Origin: Ignavibacteriales bacterium
GTDB lineage: Bacteria; Bacteroidota; Ignavibacteria; Ignavibacteriales; Ignavibacteriaceae
Length of the DNA: 64,000 nucleotides
Assembly: GCA_016709155.1 (NCBI GenBank)
Contig: JADJEI010000014.1
Location: forward strand, 62,001-126,000
Direction: 5' to 3'
Below the pieces are notes generated by a model that saw nothing but the letters and a program-made list of their open reading frames with translations, did no database searches and had not been told where the DNA came from. Shown one piece after another: positions 28,023 to 37,889 of this stretch. The first letter of the stretch is position 1. Every line of letters begins with the position of its first letter. Position numbers and translations under genes: made by a program.

Positions 28023-28720
28023 GATAATTTTCTTAACTCTTCTATCAATTGGGTTTTACTGCGAGTTTTATCATCAACATTTTTAATAACTTTTGCCGGA
28101 ACACCAACAACCACCTGATAAGGCTCAACGTTTTTTACTACAACCGAACCAGCCGCGACAACTGCCCCCTTTCCAACTTTAACTCCTTCAAGGATAACTG
28201 CGTTTGCTCCAATCAATACATCATCTTCAATGATTACTGGATCAGCGCTTGGCGGTTCGATTACGCCGGCTAATACAGTGCCTGCACCTATGTGACAATT
28301 TTTACCAACTACTGCTCTGCCGCCAACAACGACATTCATATCAATCATTGTTCGTTCGCCAATAACAGCGCCAATATTTAATACCGCCCCCATCATGATC
28401 ACACAGTTATCTCCTATTTCGACTAGATCTCTTATCACAGCACCGGGCTCAATTCGCGCATTGTATTTTGTCAAATCTGCCAAGGGAATTGCTGAGTTGC
28501 GGCGGTCAATTTCAATTCGATGCTTTAAAATTATCGAATTATTTTTTTTTATAAATGATTCAAACTCAGAATATTCACAAAAAAGTACTCCACTTTCGGA
28601 ATTTCCATAAAAATCTAATGCTTCAAAATTTATGTTAGCAAGATTACCCTGCAAAAAAACTTTGATGGGAGTTTTCTTTTTCGAATCTGCTATGTATTTA
28701 ATTATTTCGAATGAATCCAT
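28019..28720 (-). CDS. dapH: Tetrahydrodipicolinate N-acetyltransferase
   Basis: Acetylates tetrahydrodipicolinate in the acetyl branch of diaminopimelate synthesis. An N-terminal helical domain (residues 1-80) is followed by left-handed beta-helix hexapeptides, with RIEPGAVIRD, VIMMGAVLNIGAVIGE, GTMIDMN-like RTMIDMNVVVGGRAVVGKN, HIGAGTVLAGVIEPPSADPV and GVPAKVIKNVD. The 233 residues and the IEPPSA segment match DapH rather than the succinyl enzyme DapD. It lies between dapB and lysC with 8-base gap and 4-base overlap. Confidence 0.94.
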   Translation of the reverse strand: MDSFEIIKYIADSKKKTPIKVFLQGNLANINFEALDFYGNSESGVLFCEYSEFESFIKKNNSIILKHRIEIDRRNSAIPLADLTKYNARIEPGAVIRDLVEIGDNCVIMMGAVLNIGAVIGERTMIDMNVVVGGRAVVGKNCHIGAGTVLAGVIEPPSADPVIIEDDVLIGANAVILEGVKVGKGAVVAAGSVVVKNVEPYQVVVGVPAKVIKNVDDKTRSKTQLIEELRKLS

Positions 28721-28728
28721 AATTATTT

Positions 28729-29401
28729 TTAATCATATTTTTCGTTAAATAGAATTTCTTCAAAAGTATAAAAGCCCCGTTTTTTATCCATAATAAATTC
28801 AACGGATTTTAAAATACCTTCAGCAAAAGTTCGCCTTGAAAGTGCCGAGTGAGAAATCTTAAGTACCTCCCCCCAATGAACCAAATTGAATTTCATGTTC
28901 TCCGGCAACATTACCTAACCTTAGAGAAGAAGTATTTATTTTTTTAGGATCGAATAATGCCTGAATCATTTTTGCAGTGCCGGAAGGCTTATCTTTTTTA
29001 AATCGGTGATGAGTTTCCGTGATTTCAATATCCCAATCATTAAGATAATTTTTGGCTTGCTTAATTAGACGAAGCATTACTTGAACACCAATAGAGTAAT
29101 TATAACTTTGAACAATCGGATATTGAAGTGACAATGTCTTTAAAGTTTTAATCTCCTCATTTGAAAGCCCTGTTGTTGCGATTATAAATGGGACTTCAAA
29201 CTTACAAAGATAGTCAATACTTTTTGTAAAAACTTCCGGTAAAGAGCAATCAATTAATAATTCCGGTGTACCTTCTTTCCATTCGCCATCTATATCAAAT
29301 GCAAAAACAAGTTGATGCCCATTTTCTGAAAACACACTGTGAACTTCTTTTCCAAGTTTTCCAGAAGCTCCAATTAAACCATATTTTATTTTCTTATTCA
29401 T
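28729..29401 (-). CDS. dapB: 4-hydroxy-tetrahydrodipicolinate reductase, interrupted by a one-base insertion
   Basis: NAD(P)H-dependent second step of the diaminopimelate branch. The N-terminal Rossmann part begins MNKKIKYGLIGASGKLGKEV; IIATTGLSNEEIK and SYNYSIGVQVML follow, then the catalytic ETHHRFKKDKPSGTA and GNVAGEHEI. A run of six C at 28869-28874 shifts the frame; five would give FGSLGEVLKISHSALSRRTF, joining parts 29401-28859 and 28911-28729 into 223 residues. This is short for DapB but typical of the Bacteroidota-group enzyme. Probably a homopolymer consensus error. Confidence 0.92.
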
Positions 29402-29408
29402 AGTTGAA

Positions 29409-30281
29409 TTACTGAAAGTTTAATAATTCTTTATCCAAAATTGCTTCGCTGGACTGAGTGGTTTTAGCTAATGGAAGTCGAAGTACATTATTGCACAAAC
29501 CCAATTTGCTCATTACATATTTTACCGGTGAAGGTGAAGTTTCGATAAATAGTTTATTCATCATCGCAAGATATTGATTATTTAATTTTTGTGCAGTGAT
29601 TAAATCATGATTCAATAAGGCGTTTACGATCTCTTTCATCTGTCCTGGAAAAGGATTTGAGAATACAGAAATGACCCCTACCCCGCCAAGAGCCATAATC
29701 GGCAATGTTTGGTCATCATTTCCTGAAAGCACCTCTAAAGAATCTGGTTTGATAGAAATCAGATGAGCTATTTGCGAAATATTTCCACTCGCTTCTTTTA
29801 TTGCTACAACGTTTTTACAAGCTTCGTGGATTTTCACCGCAGTTTCTGGAAGAATATTCATTCCTGTGCGGGATGGGACATTATATAAAATTATTTTAAG
29901 TGAAGTACGTTCAGAAATGTATTTGTAATGTTCTATTAAACTTCGCTGTGTTCCTTTATTATAATATGGATTAACTATCAGTACACCATCAAGATTGAAA
30001 TGTTCGGCTAATTTATTTTGCTCAACGACATGTTTAGTATTATTACTACCCGTACCCAGAATTACGGGGACTCTATTCTGATTGGCATCAAGAACAGTTT
30101 CTAAAATTTTTTTTCGCTCATCGTCATCAATTACTGGAGACTCTCCGGTCGTACCAAGCACAACAAGCGCATCAATTTTATTTGCAATTTGAAAGTCAAC
30201 TATTTTTCTTATTGAATTATAATCAACCGAAAGATCTTGATTGAATGGGGTAATTAAGGCGGTGCCAACTCCTTTGAACAT
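29409..30281 (-). CDS. dapA: 4-hydroxy-tetrahydrodipicolinate synthase
   Basis: Condenses pyruvate with aspartate semialdehyde. 290 residues with the (beta/alpha)8 barrel signatures GVGTALITPFNQDLSVDYNS, VVLGTTGESPVIDDDE, LIVNPYYNKGTQRSLIEHYK, IILYNVPSRTGMNI (catalytic Tyr), the Schiff-base Lys in VAIKEASGNI, and LSGNDDQTLPIMALGGVGVI. It is the first gene of dapA-dapB-dapH-lysC-M20, with 7-base spacing to dapB. Confidence 0.96.
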   Translation of the reverse strand: MFKGVGTALITPFNQDLSVDYNSIRKIVDFQIANKIDALVVLGTTGESPVIDDDERKKILETVLDANQNRVPVILGTGSNNTKHVVEQNKLAEHFNLDGVLIVNPYYNKGTQRSLIEHYKYISERTSLKIILYNVPSRTGMNILPETAVKIHEACKNVVAIKEASGNISQIAHLISIKPDSLEVLSGNDDQTLPIMALGGVGVISVFSNPFPGQMKEIVNALLNHDLITAQKLNNQYLAMMNKLFIETSPSPVKYVMSKLGLCNNVLRLPLAKTTQSSEAILDKELLNFQ

Positions 30282-30410
30282 TTTACTTCCTAAATAAAAA
30301 TTTTAATTTTATTTAAAAATATCAAAGTTCAGAAGATTAGCCTAATTGAATGGTTAACATAAAGTAGCTATTTATTAATTAAGAAAAAAAAGTCCCTCCT
30401 TAAATCGCGA

Positions 30411-30617
30411 TTATCCTTCTAAAGATTTTAGCAGCAAAATAAGTATAGTAAACCCAACTAACATCAATGCTGAGATTGTGAGTCCATTATAAATTTTCAT
30501 CCTTTTCTCGAAAGACATGAATGGTAAAAAGCCTAAAGGATTTATGATCCCGTTTCCAATTTGTTCCTGGCGATATTTTTGGAAATATTTCTTTGATAAT
30601 GATTTGATGGCTAACAT
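30411..30617 (-). CDS. Small single-helix membrane protein
   Basis: 68 residues: a basic N-terminus (MLAIKSLSKKYFQKYRQEQI), a GIINPLGFLPFMSFEKRMK segment, one C-terminal helix (GLTISALMLVGFTILILLL) and a KSLEG tail. No family recognised. A purine-rich ATCGGAGTAATG run precedes the ATG. It is separated from dapA by 130 bases, so it is probably its own unit. Confidence 0.6.
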   Translation of the reverse strand: MLAIKSLSKKYFQKYRQEQIGNGIINPLGFLPFMSFEKRMKIYNGLTISALMLVGFTILILLLKSLEG

Positions 30618-31022
30618 TGCATTACTCCGATTTTAATATTTCATAAATAAATTGTTTAATTCTTTTCTAGCCTTAAAAGATTTAATAACACTTTTAAGGA
30701 TTCTAAATGTTAGAAGCAATGTGACTGAACTTATTATTAACTCTAAGAAATTCATTTAGCACCTGTATTTTTAATTGACTGTTACAACTATCATACCATT
30801 TATTTATTGACAAGAAATTTTGAAATCATTCATAGTCAAATAAATAATTGTCCGAGATTAGTGAAATAATTCCAAATCGAAACAGAATTTCTCATAATAG
30901 AATTAAATTTCAGAAAGTTAATATTAGCAAAATGTAGATTTTTGGAACGATGGATAAAATTTCTAAATTTGCGATGTAATTTTCTTCAACTACTGTAAGA
31001 AAAATTACAAAAACCAGGAAAT
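30618..31022. other. 405-base region without a recognised gene
   Basis: AT-rich sequence between the small membrane gene and tRNA-Arg. I see no repeat, strong hairpin or credible coding frame. A minus-strand frame that runs through the tRNA (31164-30910) is a shadow. It should hold the promoters of both neighbours, but no clear box can be named. Confidence 0.5.
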
Positions 31023-31096
31023 GCACCCGTAGCTTAATTGGATAGAGCATCTGACTACGGATCAGAAGGTTCGGGGTTCGAATCCCTGCGGGTGTA
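31023..31096 (+). tRNA. tRNA-Arg (anticodon ACG)
   Basis: 74 bases: acceptor GCACCCG/CGGGTGT with a G-T pair at the end and discriminator A, D arm AGCTTAATTGGATAGAGC, anticodon stem-loop TCTGA-CTACGGA-TCAGA with ACG, T arm GGGGTTCGAATCCC. CCA is not encoded. The ACG anticodon is normally edited to ICG by TadA, whose gene is at 60.2 kb in this window. Confidence 0.95.
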
Positions 31097-31197
31097 CTAA
31101 GTTTTCCTAATCTTTTTCCTCTCTTCGTCTTCTGCTTGTTTAACTTTATCCGTAAATTTGTCAATGAATCATACTTTTATTTTAATTCTTCAATTCT

Positions 31198-32894
31198 GTG
31201 ATCAAGAAAAATTTTTTTAATATTTTTTATTTCTCAGTTTCTTTTATTGCCATTATTATTTTTGTCGGAGTGGTTTACACCTGGTACAATTTGATTCTGG
31301 ATGATGCAAAACTTTCTCACCAAAAGAAGCAATTAGAGATGTCGCAAGTTTCCGCAATTGGAATTCAAATGTTTTTTGAGCACATCCAAACTGAACTGTC
31401 GTTTTTTTATAAGCTGCAATTATCTTACGAGAATTATGATAGCGATGAGTTAGGTATTCTATTAGATCATTTTAAAACCGAAGGCATAATTGGGATGTAT
31501 CTTTTGGAAGGTGAAAATAAAAATCAAAGTATTTTTGGAACTCCACCTATTGCAAGTGAAATTAAAAATATCACCAATATTCATAATCAAGAATTCTATT
31601 TGTCAGATATTTTCAGAGAGAATTCAGCGAGCGGACAAATATATTTTTACCTCTGTAAAAAAATTAATCCGGGAATTTTTGATAATAAAGTTTTTTATAT
31701 CAAACTCAATCTTGATTTTATTCTTGAAAGATATTTACTGCCTTTACAACTTTCAAAGAGTGATTATGCCTGGGTATTAGATGATGAAGGTACTCTGATT
31801 TATCATCCTAATCACAAAAAAATGATTTTAAAAAATATTTTCGAAAGCTCCAGCAAATGTAATTCCTGTCATCAGTCATTCGATATTCAAAAAAATATGC
31901 TTGTTAATAAGACTGGTTTTAGTGAATATCTCATTGGTGATGAACCTTCAAAAATCATGGCTACTCACCTATCAAAGTCGCAAACCGAAATTGGTTTATA
32001 TCAATTTCAACTTACCTTTCCGACGTAACATATAATTTGAAGTCCAAACTTTCTTTATTAATTATTTCTTCAACTATAATTTTTATAATTATAATTGGAT
32101 TCATCATTTTTAATTATCGCTCTAATCTTAAAAGAATCAAAGCAGAAGAAGAAAAGAAAATCATTTCGAATGAAATGAAATTTCAAGATGAAGTCAATCA
32201 TATTTCGAGACTTGCTTCTGTCGGGGAGTTGGTGGATACTGTTGCTCACGAAATCAATACCCCGGCGGGAATCATTGGCATTCAGGCAGATACGTTAAAC
32301 TTAAAATATCCAGATAATAAATACTCTGAGGAAATTGCGATAATCAAAAAACAGGTTTCCAGAATTTCAAGTTACACTCGAAGTCTTTTGAATTTCTCAA
32401 AAAGGATTCCTTATAATCCCCAACGAAATAATATTATAACCGTACTCGAAGATTCACTTTATTTGTTAGGTCATAGATTTAGAGAAAAACAAATTTTAGT
32501 TGTTAAGGAGTTTGATCTGCATTCATACGACTATTTTTTTGATAAGCTTCAATTGGAACAAGTTTTTATAAATATTTTAAACAATGCCGTTGATGAAATG
32601 GAAATCGGCGGGACTATCACACTTTCAATTAAAACAATTTTGGGTGAATCTGAAAACGCATCCTTCCAATCAGGAATTGAAATTAGAATCCATAATTCAG
32701 GTAATCAAATTCCTGAACAAAACATACATCAAATATTCGAAGCTTTCTTTACTACAAAGCCCGATGGGAAGGGTACCGGGTTAGGGCTGTCCATTTCTAA
32801 AAAAATAATTCAGAGACACGAAGGAAATATTGAAGTTAAAAATACTGATTCTGGTCCGGTGTTTATTATTCGTCTTCCAAATAAAAAAATATGA
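31198..32894 (+). CDS. Membrane sensor histidine kinase with CXXCH motif, interrupted by a one-base shift
   Basis: Sensor kinase. Part 1 (31198-32028) has helix 1 (IFYFSVSFIAIIIFVGVVYTW), a periplasmic Cache-like domain ending WVLDDEGTLIYHPNHKKM, then SSKCNSCHQSF, a c-type haem attachment motif. Part 2 (32037-32894) has helix 2 (LLIISSTIIFIIIIGFIIFN), the HisKA box VAHEINTPAGIIG, and the HATPase N box NILNNAVDEM and G box GKGTGLGLSIS. A shift near 31994-32003 separates them; restoring one base gives ISISTYLSDVTYNLKSKLS, so it is one gene of about 565 residues. Start is GTG 31198. It is followed after 9 bases by its response regulator. A haem-bound redox or gas sensor is likely. Confidence 0.85.
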
Positions 32895-32903
32895 TATAGT
32901 GTT

Positions 32904-34292
32904 ATGATAAAAATTTTAGTGATTGACGATGAAATTGAAATGCTTAACGGGATAAAAAAATTACTCACCCTTTCTGGTTTCGATTGCGTTACTTCTCAGG
33001 ATGGTAATAAGGCTATCTCACTTTTGAATGATTTCAATTTTGATTTAGTAATCAGCGATTTATTTATGCCGGACATTAGTGGAAATCAAATTATAGAACA
33101 GATAAAAAAAAATCATCCTGAAATTCCAATTATAATATTTACTGCCTTTGGAACTGTTGAAAGAGCAGTCGAAGCGATGAAGCTTGGTGCTTATGATTTT
33201 ATAGAAAAACCATTTGACAGCCAGCATCTTATAATGAAAATAAAAAGAGCGGTTGAATTAAAAACTCTGAAATCAGAAAAAGAAAATCTGATTTCGCAAC
33301 TGCAGGACAAATACAGTTTCCAAAATATAATTGCAAAAAGTCAGGCGATGAAAAATGTTTTTGATATTGTTGAACAAGTGGCGCCGGTTGATGCAAACGT
33401 TCTAATAACAGGTGAAAGTGGCACAGGTAAAGAATTAATTGCACGGGCAATTCATGTTTTGAGTCAAAGAAAAGCCGGTCCTTTTGTACCGGTTAATTGT
33501 GGAGCTTTTCCGGAAAATCTTTTTGAGTCCGAATTATTCGGTTATGAGAAGGGTGCATTTACAGGAGCTGCTAATAGAAAAATAGGATTTTTAGAATACG
33601 CCAGTTCAGGTACATTTTTTATGGATGAAGTTTTTGAAATACCGACTCATATTCAAGCAAAATTACTCCGGGCATTGCAAGAACGAAAACTAACCAGGGT
33701 GGGTGGAAATAATTTGATTGATTTCAATGTTAGAATAATAGCCGCTACTAATAAGGATGTGCAAAAAGCAATTGAGAATGGCGAACTGCGCGAGGATTTT
33801 TATTTTAGAATTAATGTTGTTCAAATTCATATTCCACCATTAAGAGAACGCAAAATAGATATTCCACTGCTTGCAGATTATTTTATATCTAGATCAAATG
33901 ATTTATCTAAAAAAAATATTTCCGGGATTGACGAGCATGTGCTCAATATTTTTGAGAATTATTCCTGGCCCGGAAATGTTAGAGAATTGGAAAACGTTAT
34001 TCAAAGTGCTTTCGTATTTTGTCAAACGGATAAAATCACACAGGCTGACTTACCCAAATATCTTTTTTCCGCATCTTCAAAAAGTGAATTCGAAAAAATT
34101 TCATTAACTGAAGCAAAGCAGCTTGCAATCGAAAAAATTGAAAGAGATTTTTTATTATTTCTTATGGAAAAACATAGCGGCAACATAACTAAAGTAGCAG
34201 AAGAATCAGGGATGACAAGGCGAAACATTTATCGAATCATAAGCAAATACAGCCTCAACCCTGATGACTGGCGCATTCAAAATGATAAATAA
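32904..34292 (+). CDS. Sigma-54-dependent response regulator (NtrC family)
   Basis: 462 residues. Receiver domain with DD at 8-9, phosphoacceptor Asp52 in VISDLFMPD, Thr in IFTAFG and Lys in FIEKPFDS. The AAA+ domain has Walker A GESGTGKE, the sigma-54 contact loop GAFTGA, Walker B FFMDEVFEIP (Val-Phe where most have Ile-Gly), and RVGG, FNVRIIAATN and WPGNVRELENV. A Fis-type HTH (ITKVAEESGMTRRNIYRIIS) ends it. It pairs with the CXXCH kinase and probably controls the Rieske/cytochrome operon downstream. Confidence 0.95.
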   Translation: MIKILVIDDEIEMLNGIKKLLTLSGFDCVTSQDGNKAISLLNDFNFDLVISDLFMPDISGNQIIEQIKKNHPEIPIIIFTAFGTVERAVEAMKLGAYDFIEKPFDSQHLIMKIKRAVELKTLKSEKENLISQLQDKYSFQNIIAKSQAMKNVFDIVEQVAPVDANVLITGESGTGKELIARAIHVLSQRKAGPFVPVNCGAFPENLFESELFGYEKGAFTGAANRKIGFLEYASSGTFFMDEVFEIPTHIQAKLLRALQERKLTRVGGNNLIDFNVRIIAATNKDVQKAIENGELREDFYFRINVVQIHIPPLRERKIDIPLLADYFISRSNDLSKKNISGIDEHVLNIFENYSWPGNVRELENVIQSAFVFCQTDKITQADLPKYLFSASSKSEFEKISLTEAKQLAIEKIERDFLLFLMEKHSGNITKVAEESGMTRRNIYRIISKYSLNPDDWRIQNDK

Positions 34293-34635
34293 ATTTTCAT
34301 TAATAGAGCTTAATTAAGTTTATTTCTAAAGTTATTGTTTATTGATACTGCGACATTAGATGCACAGTCTATTCCCCAAGTAGAGAAAAATTAAATCTCT
34401 TGTAATGGAAATGTTTGAAAATTATAAAAAATGATTACTTATCTGAACATTATTAGTGGCATTTCAATTGACTGTCCTGTTCCAATGGAATTTTGTTGAA
34501 ACGCTTTTCTGTGTTAACTAATAAATTTATAGTTATTTTTGAAAATAGATATAGCGTATTCAAGTATGCTGTTTGCTATCGAATGTTTTGATAATATTAA
34601 AATCAAAAAAAATAAATAAATAAAGGTGTCTGAAT
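34293..34635. promoter_or_regulatory. 343-base control region before the Rieske/cytochrome operon
   Basis: No coding frame. As the only spacer between a sigma-54 activator and the operon it probably controls, it should contain a -24/-12 promoter and upstream activator sites. The best partial match is TGGCAT-N5-TTGA at 34457-34471, which lacks the -12 GC pair. AAGGTG (34624-34629) may be the ribosome-binding site for ATG 34636. Confidence 0.35.
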
Positions 34636-35091
34636 ATGAATGAAACTGAAACTTCAACTAAAAAAACAACACGCAGGGGTTTTCTAAACTATATAATGTC
34701 TATAACTGGAATTGGATTTAGTGCATCAATTCTTTATCCCTTATTTTCATTTCTTAAACCACCAAAGCAAAATGAAGTTGAAGTTTCAAGCGTTTTGGCT
34801 TGCAAACTTTCCGAAATTGAAAAAGAAACTCACAAGATAATTCGGTTTGGGAGTAAGCCGGTGATTTTAATTCGAACAGCTGAGGATAAGCTTGTTGCTT
34901 TTTCTGCTGTTTGCACCCACCTTGACTGCACTGTTCAATATAAAAAAGAAATGGGTACAATTTGGTGTGCTTGCCATAACGGTAAATATGATCTTACGGG
35001 CAGAAATATTTCCGGACCGCCTCCCCGACCATTAGATCCATTCGTTGTTAAAGTTAAAGGTGATGAAATTTATATATCTAAAAAAGCATAG
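34636..35091 (+). CDS. qcrA: Rieske iron-sulfur protein (menaquinol:cytochrome c reductase subunit)
   Basis: 151 residues. An N-terminal Tat-like sequence (KKTTRRGFLNYIMSITGIG) also serves as membrane anchor. The 2Fe-2S ligands are CTHLDC and CACHNG, in the order and spacing of bc-type Rieske proteins; GPPPRPLDPF is the Pro loop. It takes electrons from quinol at the Qo site of cytochrome b, whose gene begins 7 bases downstream. Confidence 0.95.
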   Translation: MNETETSTKKTTRRGFLNYIMSITGIGFSASILYPLFSFLKPPKQNEVEVSSVLACKLSEIEKETHKIIRFGSKPVILIRTAEDKLVAFSAVCTHLDCTVQYKKEMGTIWCACHNGKYDLTGRNISGPPPRPLDPFVVKVKGDEIYISKKA

Positions 35092-35098
35092 TTTTAAA

Positions 35099-36178
35099 AT
35101 GAAAAATAAATTACAAAATATTTATTCCTGGGTTGATGAAAGAGTTCATCTGCAGGACTTAGTAAATTTTATGGGTAAAAAATATGTGCCTGTTCATCGT
35201 CATTCGATCTGGTATTATTTCGGAGGTCTTTCACTTTTTCTATTTATAATTCAAGTTGTTACTGGAATCTTGCTTCTGCTTTATTATAAAGGAAGTGCTG
35301 ATCTCGCATTCGAAAGCATTCAATTTATAATGTCGAAAGTTCAGTTCGGATGGCTGATCAGATCAATACACGCATGGTCGGCAAACTTGTTTATTTTATC
35401 TCTATTCATTCACATGTTCAGTGTGTATTTTGAAAAAGCTTATCGCAAACCAAGAGAGTTGACTTGGTTTACAGGTATGGTAATGCTCTTCCTTGCACTT
35501 GGATTTGGCTTCAGCGGTTATCTTTTACCATGGAATGAATTAGCTTTCTTTGCTACCAAAGTTGGTTCTGATATTGCGGGAGCTGTACCGGTGATAGGTG
35601 AACCAATGAAAATTTTTATTCGTGGAAGTGAAGATGTAACGGGCGCTACATTATCACGTCTATTTGGTTTTCACGTTGCTTTATTTCCAGGAATTTTTAC
35701 TTTCTTTCTTTTAATACACTTAATATTAATTCAGAGACAAGGAATCAGTGAACCAATGCACTTTGAATCAATTCCAAAGAAAGAAAAAAAGACAATGCCC
35801 TTTTTCCCAAACTTTCTTTTGCGTGATTTATTATTCTGGTTAGTTGTCTTAAATATTCTCGCAATCCTCGCAGTCTTTTTTCCGTCGGAACTTGGTAAGA
35901 AAGCTGATCCGTTTGGCTCGGCTCCGGCAGGCATAAAACCTGAATGGTATTTTCTTTTTATGTTTCAAAGCCTAAAATATTTACCCGCTAATATTTTATT
36001 TATTGAAGGCGAGGTCGTTGGTATTCTATTATTTGGATTAGCCGGGGTGCTCTGGTTATTCGTTCCGTTTTGGGATCGAAAATCTTCACGCGGGGAAAAA
36101 AATTATATAATTAATTACCTGGGAATCTTTGCCGTTGTTTTCATCATTATTCTAACTATGCTTGGATGGTTATCATGA
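35099..36178 (+). CDS. Cytochrome b (fused b6/subunit IV type)
   Basis: About 359 residues from ATG 35099 (MKNKLQNIYSWVDERVHLQ); an in-frame start at 35045 lies inside the Rieske gene and is unlikely. Haem ligands are the His pairs in SIHAWSANLFILSLFIHMF and FHVALFPGIFTFFLLIHL. GFSGYLLPW and the Qo motif PEWYFLFMFQSLK are present, so the b6-like and subunit IV-like parts are fused in one chain. Eight hydrophobic helices. Overlaps the next cytochrome by 4 bases. It oxidises menaquinol together with the Rieske protein. Confidence 0.94.
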   Translation: MKNKLQNIYSWVDERVHLQDLVNFMGKKYVPVHRHSIWYYFGGLSLFLFIIQVVTGILLLLYYKGSADLAFESIQFIMSKVQFGWLIRSIHAWSANLFILSLFIHMFSVYFEKAYRKPRELTWFTGMVMLFLALGFGFSGYLLPWNELAFFATKVGSDIAGAVPVIGEPMKIFIRGSEDVTGATLSRLFGFHVALFPGIFTFFLLIHLILIQRQGISEPMHFESIPKKEKKTMPFFPNFLLRDLLFWLVVLNILAILAVFFPSELGKKADPFGSAPAGIKPEWYFLFMFQSLKYLPANILFIEGEVVGILLFGLAGVLWLFVPFWDRKSSRGEKNYIINYLGIFAVVFIIILTMLGWLS

Positions 36179-37646
36179 AAAAGTATTATTTAATTATTAC
36201 ATTATTAATTTTATCAGCAGCTTTTACTCTTGCTCAAGAAACCAAAGAGGAAGATCAGTGTTTTACATGTCACGAAATGTTAGGAAGCAAAGAAGCAGAA
36301 TTATTTAAAAAAGATATTCATCATTTAAAGGGAATTTCCTGTTCTGCCTGTCATGGTGGAGATAGTAAAAATGATGATATGGATGCAGCTATGAATCCCA
36401 AAATCGGTTTCACCGGCGTTCCTAAAGGTGATGGGATAACGGAAAAATGTATTAAATGTCATGCCGATAAAGATAAAATGCAAAGATATGGTTCGAATCT
36501 GCCTACAAATCAATATGAAAATCTAAAATCAAGCGTGCATTGGAAATTATCATTGAGTGGAAAAGAGCACATGGTTCAATGTACTACTTGCCATAATGCT
36601 CACGGGATAGTTTCAGTAAAGAATCCCCTCTCCCCTGTTTATCCATTGAATGTTCCCAAAACATGTTCATCCTGTCATAGCAACGAAGTTTTTATGCGAA
36701 CATTCAATCCATCATTACCTGTTGATCAGTTTCAAAAATATAAAACAAGTCAGCACGGAATATTAAATTCAAAAGGTGACAGCAAAACTGCTGAGTGCGC
36801 AAGCTGTCATGGAAGTCACGATATAAAATCTACTAAAGATGTTAACTCAAAAGTTTATCCATTGAATGTTCCTAAGACTTGCTCGAAATGCCACAGCGAT
36901 GCCGACTATATGAAAAGCTATCACATACCAACTGATCAATTTCAAAAATTTTCATCAAGCGTTCATGGAAAAGCATTACTAGAAAAGAAAGATATCAATG
37001 CGCCGGCTTGCAATAGCTGTCATGGAAATCACGGTGCAGTTCCCCCCGGAGTTGAATCAATTTCAAAAGTATGCGGATCCTGTCACGCACTAAATGCAGA
37101 ATTATTTTCTAACAGTCCGCACAAAAAAGCATTTGATGAAAAAAATTATCCCGAATGCGAAACCTGTCATGGAAATCATGAAATTGCTCCCCCTACCATC
37201 AGTATGCTTGGTGTTACTGATGATGCAGTTTGTTCAAAATGCCATAAAGAAAATGAAAACAAAAAGGTTATTTAATCGCCAAACAAATGAAAGAACTTTT
37301 AGTAAGATTAGAATCATCTGAAAAAACTGCCGGACTTCTAATTGAAGAAGCAGAACAAAAAGGCATGGAGATCAGTGAATCGAAATTTAAATTAAAAGAT
37401 ATTCGGCAAGCCCGGCTGGAATCAAGAACTATGATTCACTCATTCGATTTAGAAAAGTTTAAGGAGGTAGTTGACGGCAAAGGTTTGACAACAAGTAAAA
37501 TAGTTATTGAAGAAGCAACAGCTTCTATTGATGATTTCTATTTCAGAAGATATGGCTTAGTGGCTTCCATTTTGGTTATTAGTCTTCTTGCTTTAAGCAT
37601 TTATATCTTTATAAAAAAATTAGAGAAGAAACAAAGTTCCAACTAA
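36175..37646 (+). CDS. Eleven-haem c-type cytochrome with C-terminal anchor, interrupted by a one-base deletion
   Basis: Exported multihaem cytochrome. From ATG 36175 (MKKYYLIITLLILSAAFTLA signal) I count 11 CXXCH motifs, from CFTCHEM to CSKCHKE, many followed by GxH or HG as distal ligands (CASCHGSHD, CNSCHGNHG, CETCHGNHE). The frame breaks at AAAAAGG 37261-37267. One added base gives NKKGYLIAKQMKELL and continues through a helical domain to a membrane helix (LVASILVISLLALSIYIFI) ending at 37646, about 490 residues. It replaces cytochrome c1 as the electron acceptor of the Rieske/cytochrome b pair. Confidence 0.9.
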
Positions 37647-37648
37647 TC

Positions 37649-37768
37649 AAGACTTCTTATTGCATCGCCACAATCTGTCATTTCCATGGCAATGCCATAG
37701 GGATCCAGGAAGAGATCAATGGATTTTCGTTTTCTCGGGAATGAAATTTAGAATTTTTCAGATGTCTC
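37649..37768 (+). mobile_element. Degenerate copy of the MITE-like element
   Basis: The right end GAATTTTTCAGATGTCTC (37751-37768) matches the right end at 25228-25245 with one change. The interior GGATCCAGGAAGAGATCAAT and TTTCTCGGGAATGA also match. The left end (AAGACTTCTTATTG) is worn. No coding capacity; it sits between the cytochrome operon and sulP. The remainder to 37889 shows nothing. Confidence 0.6.
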
Positions 37769-37889
37769 TAAAGTACTTCCTTCGTTGTTGAAAATAGAAA
37801 TTTGAACAAAATTGGTATGAATTTTTAAAATGAGTAAATTAGCGTTCAAAATTTTAGAAGTTCTTTATTAATAGTTTCGGAAATGATCT

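Noticed and set aside
30910..31164. 84-codon minus-strand frame across tRNA-Arg
   Set aside because: It runs through the tRNA on the opposite strand and has no homology-like motif.
34457..34471. Sigma-54 promoter TGGCAT-N5-TTGA
   Set aside because: It lacks the GC pair of the -12 element, so it is only a weak candidate and is not listed as a promoter.
35045..35098. Upstream start of cytochrome b
   Set aside because: It lies inside the Rieske gene; ATG 35099 gives the usual N-terminus.
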